Positions 46,318 through 56,927 of a DNA stretch of 64,000 nt are shown piece after piece (within the stretch, counting starts at the first letter, position 1; every line of letters starts with the position of its first letter). Where the stretch lies: the NCBI GenBank assembly GCA_039720395.1, contig CM077828.1:17582264-17646263 (forward strand), written 5' to 3'. The notes below the pieces were generated by a model. That model saw only the letters and a program-made list of their open reading frames with translations. It was not told where the DNA came from and ran no database searches. The position numbers were made by a program, and so were the translations under genes. The DNA comes from Liquidambar formosana (Eukaryota; Streptophyta; Magnoliopsida; Saxifragales; Altingiaceae).

Positions 46318-47942
46318 CTAGTTTCCCCTTTCTTGAAACTTCCTAAACTGCCATAGTTCATCCATCATCCACAGGCTATCTCCCAAATCATTGTCTACCC
46401 AATTGCTTTCTGCCAAGTTTCCATCACCGACGAGATTATCGAGGTCGCCGGTTGGCAATATGGATGCCAAGCTGAAACTTTCCATGTCATAGCTATAGCT
46501 ACTGTTGTCAACACAAGAACCATCCTTTAAAAATCTGTTGTGGTCTTTGTAATTAGTAATGGCATCACAAGGATTTGTTGGGTATTCTGAGACTTGTGGG
46601 AGTACTTGTGAGGTATTCATGGATTCTAAAGATGAGCTGCTTGGGCTAGTACTGCAGTTATTTGAACTTGAAGTCTTCTCATGATGATCCAAACTGTGTA
46701 TTGTTTGGGCAAAAACTTGTGGTTGTGGTGGTGGCGGCGGTGGTGGTAGTGGTGGTGGTAATGACTCTGAATAATGCTGTGAAGCATAGTCAAGAGGTTG
46801 AGGCATCACTGAATTTTGGGATGACATGGTTGAAGAAGGCGATGACCGTTCGATCTTTTGATACAATCTTGGCATCCAATAGCACCGGATCATATCTTGA
46901 AAGGCTGTGCTATTGGAGTCGATCTTAAGATGTCGTGCTTGTTTCTGCACTCGAGTTCTCCAGTAGTTCTTGATCTCATTGTCCGTTCTTCCTGGTAGAT
47001 GTTGGGCAATCTTTGACCACCTGAAATCGCCAAATGAACGATCGAATAAGTGAATTAAGGAAAGACAATTTTGATTAGATCGAAGGAATTCGATAGTGAT
47101 CGACTATGGCGTTTACGAGTACTTAAGCTTTGTTTACTATTGGATTATAGCAAAACTATATCTTGGTTTTTGATCAAAATCTAGCACTACATGGCAAAAG
47201 TGGCACTAGTTGGCAAAAGTATCGCGATCACGGTGATTTTTGAAGAAAAAAAGAAGGAAAAAGAAAAAGTTGACGATAGATTTGAATCGGATCAATTTGG
47301 AAAGCGTTTCAAGGATTAATGAATTTGATGAATTTGGTGGGTGGGTGGGTGGTGGATATGCATGACATGACCAAAAAGAAGAAGTTATAATTCCATAATT
47401 ATTCAAGAATATTGAATCAAACGTCACTATAGTGTGGAACAGCTACCCGGCCACTACCAGACTATGTCAAGTTGATCACATGAATACAAGCATAGTTCAA
47501 ATTAAATCACAAATATTAGAGGCAAATGGGATATATATATATATATATAATTACCGGTTACCCCACTTGGAATGGAGTTCAAGAATCAAGAGCTGCTCTT
47601 GTGGTGTGAGGTTTCCTCGCTTGACGTCTGGTTTCAGATAATTCAGCCATCTTAGTCTGCAACTTTTGCCGGTTCTCCTCAATCCTAATTAATAAACAAA
47701 ATTAAGAGAAAAATTAAAAGATTAGAATAAACTTGGGTTTTCGATAAAAGTACTCAAATTTTACAAATAATTAATGGTTAAAGCTTACCCGAACGTTTGG
47801 CTAGCAAATTCCAACGGCCTTCACTGTGACAAGCAATGTAGTGAATGAGAAGGTTGTCTTCTTCAAGAGTCCATGGCCCTCTCCGAAGTTCAACATCTTC
47901 TTCAGTAGAAGTATTACTTGGGCTCTTACTCATAGAAGACAT
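46318..47942 (-). CDS. R2R3-MYB transcription factor, subgroup-20-like
   Basis: Three exons on the minus strand (47942-47789, 47684-47555, 47020-46318) join in frame to 328 residues. The breaks are at the usual R2R3-MYB intron places (after AKRSG and within WGNR). Residues about 19-70 form R2 ([47 protein letters not shown]). Residues about 72-121 form R3 ([40 protein letters not shown]). The following [20 protein letters not shown] and PRLYQKIE resemble the MYB2/MYB112/MYB108 group, linked to stress, wounding and senescence. A poly-proline run and Ser-rich tail are probably regulatory. The start at 47942 was chosen because a TATA box lies about 95 bp upstream; the frame is open further up to 48062. 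The predicted role is nuclear DNA binding; targets are unknown. Confidence 0.93.
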
Positions 47943-48033
47943 GGTGGCCACGCTTTTTGAGAGAGATGCATAAAAACCCAGAGTCTCAAAATCTTGGAAG
48001 TAAAATATCGCAGTGAAACAACAGTAGCCAGCC

Positions 48034-48043
48034 CAAGATTTAT
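48034..48043 (-). promoter_or_regulatory. TATA box of the MYB gene
   Basis: On the minus strand TCTATAAATC lies about 95 bp before the chosen ATG. It argues against the longer frame opening at 48062, because that ATG would be upstream of the TATA box. Confidence 0.6.
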
Positions 48044-48062
48044 AGACTCCACAAGGGTCCAA

Positions 48063-48614
48063 TTAAGGCAAAGCTTCACCTAATACTAGTATAGTAGGGC
48101 TTAATTAATATTCCATGCGACAACTTTTCAAAAGAACTAATTAGCTTGGAGAAGTAAGCCTCAAATGGAGTTTCCTTTCAACTTCCCTATGTCTTTTGCC
48201 TTCAAATTTCTACAAAACGGAATTTTTATAGGTGGCCGGGTTTGATATCGTGGTCTCATAGCCATTTGCAGACAAAAGTGCTTCTATGTATAAATATTTT
48301 ATAATATAATTATCGTTGAGAATTTTTGTGTAGGGCCTTCCTTTTCTGGTGGCTCCACTTCTTGATTCCTTAGTCAAAAAACAGGGTGGAACAATCTTGC
48401 CATTTATGCTATTTTCTCTAGCCATCGAGTCAATAAAAGTAAATCACACATTTATGATAATTCATTATAATTAAATCACAAACCACACGTCGACGTAACT
48501 GAATACGAATGATGAAATAACACATAAGACTGATAGATATACTATACCCTTAAGCGTTAGACGACTCTTAGAGGTCCAAAACCATATTTATATAAAAATC
48601 CTAACACTCCTGTT
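48063..48614. other. MYB upstream region
   Basis: AT-rich non-coding DNA expected to hold the MYB promoter. No cis-element was distinct enough to call. The ORF at 48210-48425 has no domain. Confidence 0.4.
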
Positions 48615-48622
48615 TTCTTGAT

Positions 48623-48958
48623 CACAGGCGGAGCCGGGGGGCCTTTGTGGGCACGTGCCCCCATTGGCTCAACCAAGGTCTTTTTTTTTTTTTTCTTTTT
48701 TTTGAGAATATTACCATTTGATTACTATTTCTCAACATAATATCAAAAAGAGAAAGATAGTACTCATTTTAAAGCATATTTACAGTCAATTTGTAATAAG
48801 TTGACAATAATATCTTTTTTTTAGTATTAAATTGGAAAATGATTACTACAAAGTAATTTTTTTTAAAAATGCTTTCCAAAGCTTTTAGTTCCCAATTCTC
48901 ACTTCACAAAATCATAACACAGTACTCTCATTGGAAATAAATCCTAACTCTGCCCTTG
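48623..48958. mobile_element. hAT-type MITE with perfect 8-bp target duplication
   Basis: The left end CACAGGCGGAGCCGGGGGGC and the inverted right end CAAGGGCAGAGTTAGG are imperfect hAT-type termini. TTCTTGAT flanks both sides (48615-48622 and 48959-48966). The interior is AT-rich and non-coding. Confidence 0.85.
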
Positions 48959-48966
48959 TTCTTGAT

Positions 48967-51338
48967 GGAGGACAAGAACTTAGGATGTACAGGTCATTAT
49001 GCACTATTGAGTCTTGCTCAATCGGTAGTTCCTGTGTTTGCATTGAATGCCGTGTAGATTAGGGAATTTTAGAGATTTAAAGATGCATGTATATGTTAAC
49101 AAATATGCCATTTAATCAGTGCTTAGACAATTCTACACAAATGCCAATCTCGTCCTGTAGTAGCACTATTGATAGACCCTAGAAAGGCCGTAGATAAGAG
49201 GAACTGAGGAAGAAAAGTCAGAATTTCTAAGAAATTCTTGAAAAGGATGCATCAGTAGTGGATGTCATATATTAAAATAATAATAATAACTGTGTCATTC
49301 AATTCAATTCTCTTAAGTTTCTTCTTTCCATCTAGATCTTATAAATAAGAAACGTGCTTGACTGAACAAAAGATTTTTTTATTTATTAATACATATCATA
49401 TAACTGTGATAAAAAACGTGGGCTTCTCGGTTTTTTGCCCAAGGAAGGCGGCATGGGAGAGTTTTGCTAGGAATCTGATAGCACAATCCTCATTTTGATG
49501 GAGTAGTTGTGATAACATGATGTCTGCTTTGCACAACAACGGTGCCTTTTCCTATGTGGCTCTTGTTTCTTCAAACCCCATCAAAAGGGGTGTGTATATT
49601 ATATCAATACAAAAAGTCTGCTATATTTTTTTTGTCAGTGCAGCTAACTTTGACTCTTCACACTGAACTGTTCTTTTCACTAAGTACTTTAAAATAATTA
49701 GAAAAAAAAAACCCACAAAAGGGTCGGTGGGATGGTGGATGAGGATTAGTTTGTTTGTTTGCGTTTTTTCTTTCTTTTTTTTTTTTTTTTCCTTTTTTGT
49801 TGGCTTGTTAAAATTATTTTCCAAGGTCTGCTGCGTTTGGGCGGTCACGTACATATGTGGAATTTGAATTGCTCCATCGTTTTTTCACGGCTTGAGTGTA
49901 TATCAAGGCAAGAATTCAATGCCCAAAATGGGGTCATCTAAGGAAACAGATCGAAGGCATTGCCATATTTGATGTTATTATAAAAAATTAATAAGCCTTT
50001 GATTTATTAAAATTATTTTATGATGGCTGTAAATGATGGATTTTTACGAGCAAGCGAGATATTTGGAATGAAATGGAGTTATTCAATTTTCACTAGAATA
50101 CTACAGCACATGACCGCTGTCGAGCCGTTGTCATCATCCCGCTGTCGAGCGATTGTCGTCTTCTCTGTCAAGCCACCGTCGCCTCGTCGTCTTACTCAGA
50201 TTTTTTTTTTTCCGTTTTTTTTGGATAAGTAATCTTCCTCAGATATAAAATGATGTGAAGGTTTGATGAGAGGACGAGAAGGAAAGTTCGTGAGAGTTTT
50301 ATAATGGTCGGGTTAAGGGAAAATAATTGCAGTCCAATAGTTACCAACTTTTTAGAAAATGACAATTAAGAATTACCAATAACTGTAATTATTTTCTTGT
50401 ACCCCGATCAACCTAAAATTCCCCGTTTCCACTGGTGGATATTCCAATCTAACGGCTTATGCTTTGTGTAAAAAAATTTATTGAGTTCCCTCCTCCTAAC
50501 CCATATATATATATATATATGTGTGTGTGATAGCACCCGATTTTTCCGATTCGTCAGTTCGATCTATGATTTATCATTTATGGACATTGATAAATAGATC
50601 CATCATTTTGCAAGTTTCTTATTATTTTATTTTTTTTATAATCAAATGAGTTATATTATATGAGAAACCAAAACAGTTTCTTCACCATCCTCATCATTCA
50701 ACTCCGCATAAAAAACAGAGCACGGAAGAGAATCAATGGAGATGGAGCCAACACTGTTACAAAAAAACTACCCATTGAGCTAAAGAAGTGGGCTGCTCTA
50801 TTAGCGAGCCTGAGGACATTACTAACATTCCATATAGAAAAAAGAGATGACAAAAATTTAGCCTCTTAAGTTAGTGGTTCTAAAGATGACCATAGAGGAT
50901 TAGACGACCAGTCAAGCGGGGCAAGTTCCTTCTTAAGGATAGTCTGTTGAACAAATCCCAGGCCTCCAAAGTGGGTTGTCACCCATTGATGGTCTACAGG
51001 GCAATCTCTATCCTTGCTAAGCTCGTCTCCCTTGGGCCCTTACTATAACCCACCTATTTCTTCTTTGTGTTGTCAATCCCCTTATTCTCTCATAGTAAGG
51101 CAAAATATGAGCTTAACTTATCATTTCCCAGTAAGAAAAAGTGTGGGGTTTTCTTTGTATGTCCAGTTTATCTTTATTAATAATATTTCATTTTGCGGAT
51201 CAAAAAAAAAAAAAAATACATATTAGATATTCATTAATCATTAAGCCAAGTGCCAATTTGGTCTCCTTTAATTGGACTCTCTTTTATAAATTTCCGTTTA
51301 CTTGAATTTCCGACTACTGTCACTATGGTAATTGCACT
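48967..51338. other. Non-coding region
   Basis: No gene is supported. A GC-richer patch at 50110-50195 repeats GCTGTCGAGC / GTCAAGCCACC-like phrases. Near 51040-51220 a T-rich segment ending in a long A run (51200-51215) resembles the tail of a retroposon. TA/TG microsatellite at 50503-50530. The ORFs here lack domains. Confidence 0.35.
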
Positions 51339-51450
51339 CATGACATGTTTGTTTGGTCAGAATGGGAGAAAATCGAAATAGGATCAGATAAAATAAAATT
51401 TCATGATTTCGGTTCCTCCTGATTCCGGCCAAACAAACATGCCATGACAT
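51339..51450. mobile_element. Short Tourist-like MITE
   Basis: The left end TGACATGTTTGTTTGGTCAG and the inverted right end TGGCATGTTTGTTTGGCCGG flank an interior of about 70 bp. The ends are related to those of the 41010-41243 MITE. A TGA occurs on both sides as a possible 3-bp duplication. Confidence 0.65.
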
Positions 51451-52369
51451 GTCCATTCACTAGACTTCGGTGAAAACAATATATAACCTTCGTGCAGTGC
51501 ATACCAACTTTTTCTTGCATTATATAATCTGCATGTATTGCCATCCTATATACACATTTTCGGAAGTGTAATTTTAGAATTTTGCCAAACATTCTCCATG
51601 TTTTTTTTTTTCCTTTTTACTAAATTCCTTTCTGTCAAAACAGAAATATCTCATTATAGAAAGGAAGTTTACATCCGTCTGGGGTATACTGTCCCCTCTG
51701 GCATCCATGTCCGAGATATTACAAAACTCTCTATATAGGAGGATTATCTAAAACAGTAAAGGATTCAACCATATCAGTTCGTTTCTTGACAAAAAATTCT
51801 CTCTACACGTTTTCCAATCTGCCAACTTTTTCAACATTAAATTCTAACTTGCAATTGAGGGCTATAGAAGATTTCAGCTTCATCCATTCTATACATAAAT
51901 GGTCTCAGGTGAGGCAATTTATTACGTTTTAATAATCACTTTTCAATTTAATACCATATAAAGGAAAATGTTTGTCAACTTATTATAAATTGACTGTATA
52001 AGTATATTAAAATGACTATCAATTTCTTTTATTTGGTATTAATTTAGAAAATGATCATCAAAAAGAGCAAAAAATAAAGAAATTTTTATTTTTTTGAAAA
52101 TGTTCAGGTGGGGCAAACGCCCGATCTACTACACACTGGCTTCGCCCTGAATAGTCTGATCATGACGATATGTTGACTTGAAAATAGCAAAAGATATATA
52201 AGTCCATACACGACAAAAATTTGAACAGCACGAGGATTGGGGGCGATGACAGCAGAGTGATGGCCAAGCTCGCTACAAAAATTTGGACAGAGAGAAGGTG
52301 GGGAGGAGATAACAACGGCGATGATTATGACATGGGGATAAGAATAGCCATGATGAAGATGATGAAGTG
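51451..52369. other. Non-coding region with a hAT-like end
   Basis: No gene. At 52108-52149 the minus strand starts TCAGGGCGAAGCCAGTGTG, like the end of a hAT element. Its partner end was not found, although the AT-rich interior (51910-52090) resembles that of the 48623-48958 MITE. Confidence 0.35.
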
Positions 52370-53560
52370 AGCGCCACGGCAACGACATGGGGATGACCAT
52401 AAAAAAGATTATTAAGCGTGATTATTGGCAACAACGACCGTGATTAGAGCAACTATATATATATATATATATAGTTGTGATGAGATCAGTACGTGTTGAT
52501 ATAAGTCATATCAACATCATGTATTGGCATAATGTATCTCATAATGTACCCACCAATACACGAGATATAACCTCTAATACGAGTGTTAATATAAGTTATA
52601 TCAATAGCACATGCTCATCGGATCATCATCCTTTATTAGTCCTAATAAGGTCATCATATATGTGTTGATATAAGATATATCAATATCATGTATTAGGGTT
52701 TATACCACATGTATTAACCCTAGTTATATCTATAGCACATGCTCACCGAATCATCATCCTTTATTAGTCCTAATAAGGTCATCATATATGTGTTGATATA
52801 AGATATATCAACATTATGCATTAGGGTATGTACCACGTATATTAACCCAATGTACCCTCTGTAGTTAATCCACAAATACACATGTTAGAGCCCCCCAATG
52901 TGGGTGTTTTGTACCTTACTAATGCACGTGGTGCAAACTCCAATATGGATCAATGTTGATAGAAGTTACATCAGCATATGCTCATGACCTGATCATCGTC
53001 TTGTATATACTATATCACGTAATATACACGCAACGTATGATATGATTGCTTAATTACCTAAGATGTCATTAGCATCATGAATTGTGTATTTTGATTTATG
53101 AGCAGCATTTTTCCAACCTGCACAGGATAGCTAGGCAGGAACATATAAGCCCATCTCACTCACTAGATGCGTTTGCATCTTGTACCCAAGGTTGTCCCAA
53201 TATCTTAGCTTTGTTGAGTCAAAATACGTGCAAATGCACAGCTACTAAAATTGACTTAAAGAAGAAAATATGAACTGTGAGTTCATGTTTGCTCCTTGCC
53301 ATAACTGTAATTGGCTCGTTTGAGCTCGATTGCATGTAACATCAAATCCTGGCAAAATCTAAAGCAAATTCATGCAATGTGGTCGCCACAAATTAACAGC
53401 TAATTTGACTAAGTCGAACTAGACTAATCAATTAAGTTGGAGAAAAAAACACACACGCACACGCGTACACGTCTCTGTCTGAACCACCACAAAATAAGAC
53501 CCCTAATATGAATTTTTTTTATTTTATTGATCGAGTTGGTACAAAAAAAAAAATTTTGTC
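52370..53560. repeat. Duplicated non-coding block, copy 1
   Basis: This block resembles 54340-54640 (its first part) and 55330-55890 (its last part), in the same order. Shared phrases are GATGACCATAAAAAAGAT, CCTGCACAGG, TACTAAAATTGACTT-AAGAAG and CCACCACAAAATAAGACCCC. It also holds two tandem units of 128 bp (52606-52860) with AGCACATGCTCA and TTGATATAAGATATATCAA. No ORF is conserved between the copies. Confidence 0.75.
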
Positions 53561-53965
53561 GGCCCAAATGACAATGTTATCGCCTGTTGAATTGCAACGT
53601 ATACATCCGATCTTTCACCCATTTCATCAAGCTTCATATAAATCTATGCAAAATGAAATGGTACATATGAAAAAGACAGGATCCCTCTTTTCACCCTTGC
53701 GAATGGGAGTTTTTCTTTTCTCCCTTGCGCTTAGGGTTTTCCTTCTTTCCCTCGAGAACTTCAAATTACTACTCTTGCAAACATGGGTATTCTACATGTT
53801 CATTTGAATCAAAATCCTAAAACCTCAAAGGTATGTTGTCCTTTGGGAATTTTTGGAAGATTGTGGATCTGCTCCTATTAGTGGAAATCAAAACACAAAA
53901 AAATTGAATAGTCAAATTTTTCTTTCATAGAATTTTTCATTATAAATTGATCATCAAACAAAATA

Positions 53966-54082
53966 ACAGATTGCGCCTGTCTGAACAAAGCATAGAGAAC
54001 TATGAACATAAGGATAAATAATCACATATTTTCTACATAATATTTTCTATTAATATCTAAATATATTAGAACATCAAAAAGG
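53966..54082 (+). repeat. Fragment of the GTF3C3 3' untranslated region
   Basis: The stretch GCCTGTCTGAACAAAGCATA to AACATCAAAAAGG matches 58694-58800 at almost every base and in the same orientation. There it spans the 3' UTR and stop codon of the GTF3C3 pseudogene. It ends at the stop codon; no coding part is present here. This piece therefore derives from the same gene family copy or its functional source. Confidence 0.8.
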
Positions 54083-54084
54083 AT

Positions 54085-54339
54085 GAATTGTGTATTTTGA
54101 GCAACCTTTTTCCATCATTCTTTTTATGGGTACAATTAGAAGGGTTCAAACTCCTAACCTATCTTAATCCCAACATCCCTTACTAGTAGACTAGCCCTAG
54201 TGGCTCAACCTTTTTCCATCCTTCACAGGCATTAACATAAGCCCATCTCGATCTCTCACTACACGTGTTTGCATCTTGTAGTCAAGCTGGTTGGCCCAAT
54301 ATCTTTGCTTTGCTAAGTCAAATTAAATAAGTGTTAAAA
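54085..54339. repeat. Duplicated non-coding block, partial copy 2
   Basis: The phrases TTGTGTATTTTGAGCAAC, CATAAGCCCATCTC and TTGCATCTTGTA match 53078-53235 and 55350-55480. The copy stops after AAGTCAAATTAAATAAG and is interrupted by a short SINE. Confidence 0.6.
54117..54205 (-). mobile_element. 89-bp SINE with perfect 15-bp target duplication
   Basis: CAACCTTTTTCCATC occurs on both sides (54102-54116 and 54206-54220). On the minus strand the insert starts AGCCACTAGGGCTAGTC and carries a B-box-like GTTAGGAGTTTGAACCC. It ends in an A-rich AAAAAGAAT. The related blocks at 53100 and 55370 lack it. It is short for a SINE but has all the required marks. Confidence 0.75.
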
Positions 54340-54611
54340 TGATGAAGTCGCTGCAATAACATGGAGATGACAATAAAGAATGATGAGGATGATTAAGCTT
54401 GATCAATGGCAATGACCATGGTTAGAACAAATATATATAAGTTATATTGGTCCTAATCAGGTCGATCAATACGTATTGATATAAAGTGTATTAGTATCAT
54501 ATATTGGGGATTGTACCCTGTAACCCACTAATACATGAGATATAGCTCTATAACGGGTATTGATAACTAGATATATGTAACTCATGCTCACCTGATCATC
54601 ATCATCATCAT

Positions 54612-54640
<29 letters not shown>
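54340..54640. repeat. Duplicated non-coding block, copy 3 first part
   Basis: This matches 52370-52600 (ACATGG-GATGACAATAAA, ATCA-TACGTATTGATATAA, CACTAATACATGAGATATA). It ends in an ATC/AT microsatellite into which the next Helitron is inserted. Confidence 0.65.
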
Positions 54641-54651
<11 letters not shown>

Positions 54652-54653
<2 letters not shown>

Positions 54654-55190
54654 TATCCTACAAAAAGGTGAATGTGAGAAAAGCTTTTGATTGACTAATA
54701 TATCCTTATTTTAAATTGTAAATACATAACTACCCTTCTGCACGTACCTTTTTAATCCTTTGTAGTTGAATAGATGACAACTACTATTGTAGTAAAGTTT
54801 GTATAGGAGACATTTATATTCTTATAGTTAACTTATATAGGAAACATTTCTCTTTATATTTCAGTAGAGTTCTATGTGGAGTCATTATCTTCAATAATGA
54901 TTAATTTTTTTATTTATTTAAATTTTCATTTCAAATTATTGAAGTTTTTTGATTAATCAATATAATATCATGTTACTATATGTTATTGGGAATTATTATA
55001 TTCTAATTTATTTGTGATTAACTTAAAATTTTTCAAATTAGTTATACTATTCACTATAAGTTTCATTAGAAGTAAAAATCTAATCAAACTGATATTAATA
55101 TCTAATTCTTTAAAAATTATTATTTCATTTATATTTCATATTATTAAAAAAATAACCACGTGCAACGCACGTACGTGTACTTACATCTAG
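54652..55190 (+). mobile_element. Non-autonomous Helitron
   Basis: The 5' end (ACTATCCTACAAAAAGGTG) follows an AT tract. The 3' end has a hairpin CCACGTGCAACGCACGTACGT and then TTACATCTAG followed by T (55190/55191). A hairpin plus CTAG|T is the Helitron 3' signature. The 5' TC is not perfect, so the left edge is approximate. There is no Rep/helicase gene. Confidence 0.7.
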
Positions 55191-55329
55191 TGTATATATA
55201 TATATTTATATATCGCACATCCTGTAGTATACACGTAACATATGGATACAGCAGCAAATTTTGTTGGGGCCTGCTTACCTAAGATATATGTCTTTTTCTT
55301 TTCTTTGCTTTTTTGGTTTCTAAGGCTTA

Positions 55330-55900
55330 CCTAAGATGTCATTTGCATTATGAAATTTGTATTTTGAGCAACATTTTTCCAACCTGCACAAGCAGGAACA
55401 TAAGCCCATCTCACTAAATGTGTTGGCATCTTGTACTCTAAGGTTGGCCCAGTATCTTAATTTTCTTTGCCAAGTCAAAATACGTGTTAATGCACAGCTA
55501 CTAAAATTGACTTGAAGAAGAAAATAGCTAGTGCTAGTTCATGTTTGCTCCTTGCCATGACTGTAATTGGCTCATTTGTGCTCAATTGTAACATCAAACC
55601 TTGCCACCATTTAAAGCAAACTCGTGCGATGTGGTCGCCACGAACAGCTAATTTGACTGACTAGAAGTAGACTAATCAATAAAGTTAGAAGGAAAAAACA
55701 CACACACACGTACACACGTTTTTGTATGAACCACCACAAAATAAGACCCCCTATATTATTGGAGTATTAATTATTGATTGAGTTGGTCCAAAAATATTTG
55801 TCCCAAATGGCAAAAAAAATTTCTTGTTGAATTGCAATAAATCCAATCTTTCACCCATTTCATCAAGCTTCATATAAATGTAAGCATACAAATGGTCAGT
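55330..55900. repeat. Duplicated non-coding block, copy 3 last part
   Basis: This aligns with 53078-53660, including ACATAAGCCCATCTCACT, TGCTCCTTGCCATGACTG, TGTGGTCGCCACGAACAGC and CATTTCATCAAGCTTCATAT. A CA microsatellite (55698-55712) lies where copy 1 has one too. Confidence 0.75.
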
Positions 55901-56018
55901 TGGATATGCAAAATGAGAAGGTACATATAATGAGGTTCTTTGCATAAAGTACAACTCTCAAAACAGGTGCTAATGTAATCTATATCAAAACGTCCTCACC
56001 TGAGCAAAACTATATATA

Positions 56019-56927
56019 TCTATACTATACTTATATAGAGGAGTTGTGATAAGGTGGCACTCTATAATTCATTCCCTCTATTTACCATAGGTAGACACCT
56101 TCTTTTCCTTTTGTTTTCCTTCAACACCATAGGGTCCCACACTCCCATCTATCTCTCTTCTCCCTTTCTCCACATAGGTAGTCTTTTTTGGGCCCACACC
56201 ATGATGTTAACAACTCCTTTCCAGTTCTTGTTTTTCTTCTTCCCTTCCCCATACAGCTCCCCTCTCCCTCATTCCTTTTCCCTATAACTTCTTTTTTTTT
56301 TTCTTTTTTTTCTTCCCTTCCACCCGTACAACCTTCCCTCTCCCTCTTCATTTCCCTTATCCCTTCCTTCCTTTTTTTTCTAATTATTTTTTTTCTTCCC
56401 TTCCCCCCTACAGCCTTCTCTTTCATTCCTCTAATATAGGTTATAAAAAAGATAATCTTGACTAGGGGTTGTTTGGTAAACTTGAAAATCTGATAACCTA
56501 AGTTTAACCAATTTTTATTTCAAATTGATTGTAAAATCATTTTTTTCCAAAGAATCCTATTTAACTAGATTCAGAGAATAGTAGCATTTTGGGTGCTTAT
56601 ATATAAATATTTTAAATGAAGTTACTATTTGGTTCCCTTATCCCTTCCTTCCTCCTTTTTTTTTTTTTTTTTTTCCCTACAGCCTTCTCTCTCATTCCTC
56701 TAATATAGGTTGTAAAAAGGATAATCTTGACTAGAGGTTGTTTGGTAAACTTGAAAATCTGATCACCTAAGTTTAGCCAATTTTTATTTCACATTGATTG
56801 TAAAATTTTTTTTTCCTAATAATCCTATTTAACTAGACTCGGAGAATAATAGCATTTTAGGTGCTTATATAAATATTTTAAATGAAGTTACTATTTGGTT
56901 CACATACATTGCGCGGATCCATTCTAG
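56019..56927 (+). mobile_element. Non-autonomous Helitron with a 290-bp internal duplication
   Basis: The 5' end is a canonical TCTATACTATACTTATATAG preceded by A. The 3' end has a stem-loop (GGTTC...GGATCC) and then ATTCTAG followed by T. The A|T insertion site is kept (56018/56928). A segment of about 290 bp is present twice in tandem (about 56350-56637 and 56640-56901). The interior is pyrimidine-rich, with no Rep/helicase. Its last 55 bp match the Helitron end at 20576-20636. Confidence 0.85.

Noticed and set aside
46662..46928. 88-residue plus-strand ORF with a poly-valine run
   Set aside because: It is antisense to exon 3 of the MYB gene and reflects the poly-proline codons on the other strand.
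47943..48062. Earlier ATG (48062) as the MYB start
   Set aside because: It lies upstream of a good TATA box (48034-48043). The added residues are unlike MYB N-termini, while M at 47942 gives a normal spacing to R2.
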